This document shows positions 6,880-10,379 of a stretch of 10,379 bases of DNA, piece by piece. The stretch spans positions 1-10,379 of the forward strand of contig JANQKO010000568.1 in assembly GCA_028281075.1 (NCBI GenBank), written 5' to 3'. Both the position numbers and the translations under genes were made by a program. A model generated the notes under the pieces. The model worked only from the letters and a program-made list of their open reading frames with translations, made no database searches and had not been told where the DNA came from. The first letter of the stretch is position 1. Each line of letters starts with the position of its first letter. The DNA comes from Alphaproteobacteria bacterium. GTDB taxonomy: Bacteria > Pseudomonadota > Alphaproteobacteria > GCA-2731375.

Positions 6880-8028
6880 CTACCGCGACGCCGCGCCCAG
6901 CAGCAGGTGCTGTAGCGCCGCGCCGATGCGGCCAACGAAGCCGAGCTGGTCGATGTCCGCACCGGCGATCAGCGGCCGTTCCACCGGCGCCTCCAGCCCG
7001 GGCGCCGCGATCCGCAGGGTGGCGATCCGCGCGCCGCGGGCGACCGGGGCCGGGATCGGGCCGTCATAGTTGACCGTGACGTTCATCTCCTGCCGGTCCT
7101 TGCGGCTCAGCGTCAGCGTCAGCGGCGCCTCCAGCAACAGCGGCACGCTGCCGTTCTTGCCCAGCCAGACATCCGCCTCGGCCACGGTTTCGCCGGCCTT
7201 GAACAGGGGATAGTTCTTGAACTCGCGGAACCCCCATTGCAGCAGCCGTTCGGACTCCCGCGCCCGCTGGGTGACGCTTTCCAGGCCGTTCACGACCAGG
7301 ACCAGGCGGCGGCCGTCACGCACCGCGGAGGCGGTCAGGCCGTAGCCCGATTCCTCGGTATGGCCGGTTTTCAGGCCGTCGGCGCCGATATTCTTGTACA
7401 GCAGCGGGTTCCGGTTGCCCTGTTTGATGCCGGAAAAGGTGAACTCCTTCTCCGAATAGATCGGATAGAACTGCGGGAAGTCCCGGGCCAGCCGAACCGC
7501 CAGCCGGGCGAGATCGCGGGCCGACATGTAATGGTCGGGGTCCGGCCAGCCGCTGGCGTTGCGGAAATTGCTGTCCGTCAGGCCGATCTCCCACGCCTTC
7601 TTGGTCATCTCCTCGGCGAAGGCCTCCTCGCTGCCGCTCAGGCCCTCGGCGACGACGATGCAGGCGTCGTTGCCGGACTGGACGATGATGCCGCGCAGCA
7701 GGTCCTCGACGCGCACGCGCTTGCCGACCTCGACGAACATCTTCGAGCCGCCCTTGCGCCAGGCGCGTTCGCTGACCGGGAACTCGTCGTCCAGCGACAG
7801 CCGGCCGTCGGCCAGCCGTTCGAAGACCATGTAGGCGGTCATCAGCTTGGACATCGAGGCCGGCGGCATCCGCTGGTCGGCGTTCTTCGAGAACAGCACC
7901 GAGCCGGTCTCGACGTCGATCAGGATCGCCTGCCTGGCCGGCGTGTCCCGCGCGGTGGCGGACGAAACGGACAGGCCGCCCACGAGGATCAGGGCGGCGG
8001 CATGGGCGAGGACGGTTCGTAGACGCAT
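6880..8028 (-). CDS. dacA: D-alanyl-D-alanine carboxypeptidase (PBP5/DacA type)
   Basis: This low-molecular-mass penicillin-binding protein removes the terminal D-Ala of peptidoglycan pentapeptides in the periplasm, which limits cross-linking. The 382-residue product has a Sec signal peptide (about 1-26, likely cleavage ATA|RD). It also has the full serine-peptidase S11 active site: S58-M-S-K61 (SxxK), S118-G-N (SxN) and K220-T-G. A PBP5 C-terminal beta domain (about 268-355) follows, ending in an amphipathic helix FVGRIGAALQHLLLG (364-378) that should anchor it to the outer face of the inner membrane. ATG 8028 is supported by the signal peptide, with only a weak purine-rich sequence upstream. 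It lies 96 bp after rlpA and 6 bp before holB. Alphaproteobacteria often have several S11 paralogs, so the symbol denotes the family type. Confidence 0.94.
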   Translation of the reverse strand: MRLRTVLAHAAALILVGGLSVSSATARDTPARQAILIDVETGSVLFSKNADQRMPPASMSKLMTAYMVFERLADGRLSLDDEFPVSERAWRKGGSKMFVEVGKRVRVEDLLRGIIVQSGNDACIVVAEGLSGSEEAFAEEMTKKAWEIGLTDSNFRNASGWPDPDHYMSARDLARLAVRLARDFPQFYPIYSEKEFTFSGIKQGNRNPLLYKNIGADGLKTGHTEESGYGLTASAVRDGRRLVLVVNGLESVTQRARESERLLQWGFREFKNYPLFKAGETVAEADVWLGKNGSVPLLLEAPLTLTLSRKDRQEMNVTVNYDGPIPAPVARGARIATLRIAAPGLEAPVERPLIAGADIDQLGFVGRIGAALQHLLLGAASR

Positions 8029-8124
8029 GCGATGTCTCTGTCGGTATCTTGACGGGATTTCGGTCGGCCGGCGCGGATTAGCCGTAAAACGTGCCGGAAT
8101 TATGACGTCGATCGCGGTCTCCGG

Positions 8125-9090
8125 TCAGTCGACGACGATCCTGGCATCGGTCTGGCCATGGGCCAGCACCTGCTGGAGCGTCCGGTCGGCCATCGGCACG
8201 TCCGTCAGCGGCCCGACGCGGACCCGGAAGAATTCCTGGTCGTCGATGAACACCGACGTCACCCTGGTCGGGCCGACCCGGTTCAGGCGGACCGCCAGAC
8301 GGTGCGCGTTCTGCACTTTCAGGAAGGCGCCGGCCTGCACGTACAGGCGGCTCGGCCCGACGGGAAGCTGTAGCACCTCGCCGACGCCGGTGATCGGCAC
8401 GTCGGTGCGCGGCGCCGCGGCGGCGAGACGGGTCGGCGGCGCCGCGGCGGGTGCGACGTCCGTGGCCTGCTTCACGCCCGGCGGCGGCGCCAGCGTGCGC
8501 ACGGTCACGTCGCCCTGCGGCACGGCCGGCAGCGCCGTGCGGATTTCGCGCGGCGTCTCCGGCTTGGGCGCGATGATGTCCCGCCCCTCCTCGATCGCGG
8601 TGACGCGGACCTTGGCCGTGCCCTGACGCTCGAAGCCCAGCAGGCCGGCGGCGCGGCGCGAGACGTCGATGATCCGGCCGTTCACGAACGGGCCGCGGTC
8701 GTTCACCGTCAGCACCAGCGACCGGCCGTTCTCCAGATTGGTGACGCGGACCTTGGACGGCATCGGCAGCGTCTGGTGCGCCGCCGTCAGCGCGTTCATG
8801 TCGTAGATCTCGCCATTGGCCGTGCGCCGGCCATGGAACGGGTCGCCATACCAGGAGGCGATGCCGGTCCGGTCGTAGTCCGGGTCTTCGCGCGGATAGT
8901 ACCAGACGCCCTTGATCTCATAGGGCTGGCCGACCTTGTAGACGCCGGTCGTCGTGGCGGGCGCGTGGGTCGCCGTCTGCATCTTCTTGGCCGTGTGCAC
9001 CACCAACTGAGTCTCGGCGCACGCCGCCAGCAGCACGAGACCGGCAATGGCGGGGGGCAGGAGGCGAATTGACCGCATGTTCCACTTCAT
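8125..9090 (-). CDS. rlpA: RlpA septal-ring lytic transglycosylase lipoprotein (DPBB plus SPOR)
   Basis: In Pseudomonas aeruginosa, RlpA is an outer-membrane lipoprotein that cleaves glycan strands lacking stem peptides and helps daughter cells separate. The 321-residue product starts with a lipoprotein signal (lipobox LLAAC, acylated Cys24). The double-psi beta-barrel follows (about 75-165: TGIASWYGDPFHGRRTANGE, then LTAAHQTLP, then VNDRGPFVNGRIIDVS). Asp97, His105 and Asp131 match in spacing the catalytic Asp123, His131 and Asp157 of the P. aeruginosa enzyme, so it should be active. A proline/alanine-rich linker (about 170-245) leads to a C-terminal SPOR domain (about 247-320: RLYVQAGAF through FFRVRVGPL), which binds denuded septal glycan. 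ATG 9090 is used; ATG 9078 (residue 5) is also possible. Neighbouring transglycosylase and carboxypeptidase genes give a consistent cell-wall context. Confidence 0.95.
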   Translation of the reverse strand: MKWNMRSIRLLPPAIAGLVLLAACAETQLVVHTAKKMQTATHAPATTTGVYKVGQPYEIKGVWYYPREDPDYDRTGIASWYGDPFHGRRTANGEIYDMNALTAAHQTLPMPSKVRVTNLENGRSLVLTVNDRGPFVNGRIIDVSRRAAGLLGFERQGTAKVRVTAIEEGRDIIAPKPETPREIRTALPAVPQGDVTVRTLAPPPGVKQATDVAPAAAPPTRLAAAAPRTDVPITGVGEVLQLPVGPSRLYVQAGAFLKVQNAHRLAVRLNRVGPTRVTSVFIDDQEFFRVRVGPLTDVPMADRTLQQVLAHGQTDARIVVD

Positions 9091-9165
9091 ATTGTGTCTG
9101 ATAGAAACCGGAACCGCCTATCTGGTATCCTAACCGCGGATTGTTTCGGCCGCAATCGCCCTGGC

Positions 9166-10146
9166 CTAGCGCCGGCCGATGGCGTCCGACAGATGGCTGA
9201 CCGCCATGGCGAAATAGGTCGACCGGTTCCATTTCAGCGTCGTCCTGTAGTTGTCGTAGACCAGATAGGCGGGGTCGGCGGCGCCCTTCGCCGGCAGCAC
9301 CAGCGAGGCCCGGAGCTGCCGCGTCGGCAGGTCGCGGCCGTCGGCCCGGCGCACGCCGAGTGCCTGCCACTCGGCCAGCGGCTTGCGGATCTTCAGGTCC
9401 GCCAGCGACAGGTCGAAGCCCGCCGGCAGCCGCACCTTCCGGCCCCAGGTCTGGTCGTCCTTCCAGCCCGAGCGGGCGAGATAGTTGGCGGCGGACGCGA
9501 ACACGTCGCCCTGGGTGCGCCAGATGTCGCGGCGGCCGTCGCCGTCATAGTCGACGGCGAAGCGCACGAAGCTCGACGGCATGAACTGGCTCTGGCCCAT
9601 GGCGCCGGCCCACGAGCCCTTCATGGCGTCGTTGGTGATGTGGCCTTCGTCCAGAATCCGCAGCGCGTTCAGCAACTCGCCGCGGAAATACTTGCTGCGG
9701 CGGCCGTCATGGGCCAGCGTCGCCAGCGCGGCAATGACCGGAAAGCCGCCGGTTACCCGGCCGAAATCGGTCTCGATGCCCCATAAGGCGACGATGAAGC
9801 GCGGCTGCACGCCATAGCGCTTGCCGACTTCGGTCAGCAGCGCCTTGTGTTCGGCCAGCTTGCGCCTGCCCTTGTCGATCCGCGACTTCGGGACGACACG
9901 GTCCATGTACTGCTGGAAGGTCAGCGTGAATTCGGGTTGCTTGCGGTCCAGCTCGATGACGCGCGGGATCGGCTCCAGGTCGCGCAACGCCGTATCGAGT
10001 ACGCTGTCGCCTATGCCCTTGCCCGCGGCTTCGGTGCGAAGCTCGTCGAGCCACTGGCCGAACGGCTGGGTTTCGGCCATGGCCGTCGACGCGGTTGTCG
10101 CGACGATGCCGGCGGCGAGAATGCTCAAAACGCGTGGCCGATTCAT
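9166..10146 (-). CDS. Soluble periplasmic lytic murein transglycosylase, MltB family
   Basis: MltB-family enzymes cleave the beta-1,4 bond between MurNAc and GlcNAc, leaving 1,6-anhydro-MurNAc ends. From ATG 10146 the product is 326 residues with a Sec signal peptide (1-24, cleavage AMA|ET). There is no lipobox cysteine, so the mature protein should be free in the periplasm, unlike E. coli MltB. The SLT_2 domain carries the catalytic glutamate in LWGIETDFG (Glu125), the motif GSWAGAMGQSQFMPSSF (177-193), an EF-hand-like calcium loop DYDGDGRRDIW (199-209) as in E. coli Slt35, and a C-terminal NYRTTLKWNRSTYFAMAV. The peptidoglycan-binding domain found in longer relatives is absent. The start is fixed by AGGAGA at 5 nt and by the signal peptide; the frame continues upstream to a GTG at 10326, which is unlikely to be used. 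It heads the minus-strand cluster, 75 bp before rlpA. Confidence 0.95.
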   Translation of the reverse strand: MNRPRVLSILAAGIVATTASTAMAETQPFGQWLDELRTEAAGKGIGDSVLDTALRDLEPIPRVIELDRKQPEFTLTFQQYMDRVVPKSRIDKGRRKLAEHKALLTEVGKRYGVQPRFIVALWGIETDFGRVTGGFPVIAALATLAHDGRRSKYFRGELLNALRILDEGHITNDAMKGSWAGAMGQSQFMPSSFVRFAVDYDGDGRRDIWRTQGDVFASAANYLARSGWKDDQTWGRKVRLPAGFDLSLADLKIRKPLAEWQALGVRRADGRDLPTRQLRASLVLPAKGAADPAYLVYDNYRTTLKWNRSTYFAMAVSHLSDAIGRR

Positions 10147-10150
10147 GTGC

Positions 10151-10156
10151 TCTCCT
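10151..10156 (-). promoter_or_regulatory. Ribosome binding site of the MltB-family gene
   Basis: AGGAGA on the minus strand, 5 nt before ATG 10146 counted from its AGGAG core, is the strongest Shine-Dalgarno sequence in the window. It settles the start of the gene. Confidence 0.85.
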
Positions 10157-10281
10157 GCCTGTCGCGCACGTTCTGCCATATCGTCGTTGTCCTGGGCAAT
10201 GACCGTCGCATCACGCCGCATTGCCCGGCTGTCGACATCGATTGCGCCGGCTGGTCCATATCGCCCCGGAATTTCGAACAA

Positions 10282-10301
10282 GGACGTTAACGTCCCATTA
10301 A
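10282..10301. promoter_or_regulatory. CtrA-box-like site (TTAA-N7-TTAA) overlapping a 14-bp palindrome
   Basis: TTAA at 10287-10290 and TTAA at 10298-10301 are separated by 7 nt (CGTCCCA), which is the CtrA full-site pattern of alphaproteobacteria. The first half is TTAAC, as in the consensus. It overlaps the perfect palindrome GGACGTTAACGTCC (10282-10295). A GANTC (CcrM methylation-type) site, GATTC, follows at 10306-10310. The site is about 140 bp upstream of the transglycosylase start, and could also serve a gene beyond the right edge. Across the rest of 10157-10379 I can support nothing further. Confidence 0.5.
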
Positions 10302-10379
10302 GCATGATTCGCGCCTGCGCCGTCACCCGGCATTCGTCGGCTTTGCGCGCGCGCCGTCCGGCGGCTACCCTCGGTCCGC

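Noticed and set aside
8411..8450. 13-bp direct repeat GGCGCCGCGGCGG (8411-8423 and 8438-8450)
   Set aside because: It lies in frame, 27 bp apart, within the Ala/Pro-rich linker of RlpA and is explained by low-complexity coding sequence.
10147..10326. A 60-residue N-terminal extension of the transglycosylase from GTG 10326
   Set aside because: It would bury the signal peptide inside the protein. ATG 10146 has a strong AGGAGA and starts exactly at a signal peptide.

Overview
The window is a GC-rich, densely coded stretch of chromosome from an alphaproteobacterium. A member of Rhodospirillales or a related order fits best. This rests on gene order (lytic transglycosylase, rlpA, D,D-carboxypeptidase, holB, metG, tatD, MBL hydrolase), a methionyl-tRNA synthetase and a delta-prime subunit that both lack zinc cysteines, and a copy of an intergenic palindrome I remember from alphaproteobacterial genomes. 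There is no sign of phage, plasmid, transposon, CRISPR array, tRNA or rRNA. This is conserved housekeeping DNA, and I found no convincing undescribed system in it. The most interesting signals are short sites between genes.

Layout: Positions 1-588 (+) hold the 3' end of groEL, followed by a strong intrinsic terminator. Positions 664-1482 (+) encode an inositol-monophosphatase-family enzyme. It converges on mazG (1558-2382, -), with a 40-bp palindromic repeat between the two 3' ends. The rest is one co-directional minus-strand cluster, read from right to left: a soluble MltB-type lytic transglycosylase (10146-9166), rlpA (9090-8125), a penicillin-binding-protein-5-type carboxypeptidase (8028-6880), holB (6873-5761), metG (5680-4127), tatD (4069-3281) and a PhnP-like metallo-beta-lactamase-fold hydrolase (3284-2526). 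mazG lies downstream of these, after a 143-bp gap with its own candidate promoter.

How the genes fit together: The first three genes of the cluster act on peptidoglycan. MltB and RlpA cleave glycan strands, and the carboxypeptidase trims stem peptides. The next genes serve the clamp loader (holB), translation (metG) and small-molecule or nucleic-acid hydrolysis (tatD, MBL). Coupling is tight at two junctions: 6 bp between the carboxypeptidase gene and holB, and an ATGA overlap between tatD and the MBL gene. The thymidylate kinase gene (tmk) that I expect between the carboxypeptidase gene and holB in alphaproteobacteria is absent here.

Regulatory sequence: Upstream of the transglycosylase (10282-10301) is a TTAA-N7-TTAA site, the classical CtrA box pattern, overlapping a perfect 14-bp palindrome. 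Between metG and tatD are three GTTAAC hexamers spaced exactly 10 bp apart. Upstream of mazG, a perfect 16-bp AT palindrome lies in the spacer of a candidate sigma-70 promoter. Intergenic stretches are all under 150 bp except the 233 bp at the right edge (10147-10379), where apart from the CtrA-like site and the ribosome binding site I see nothing I can support.
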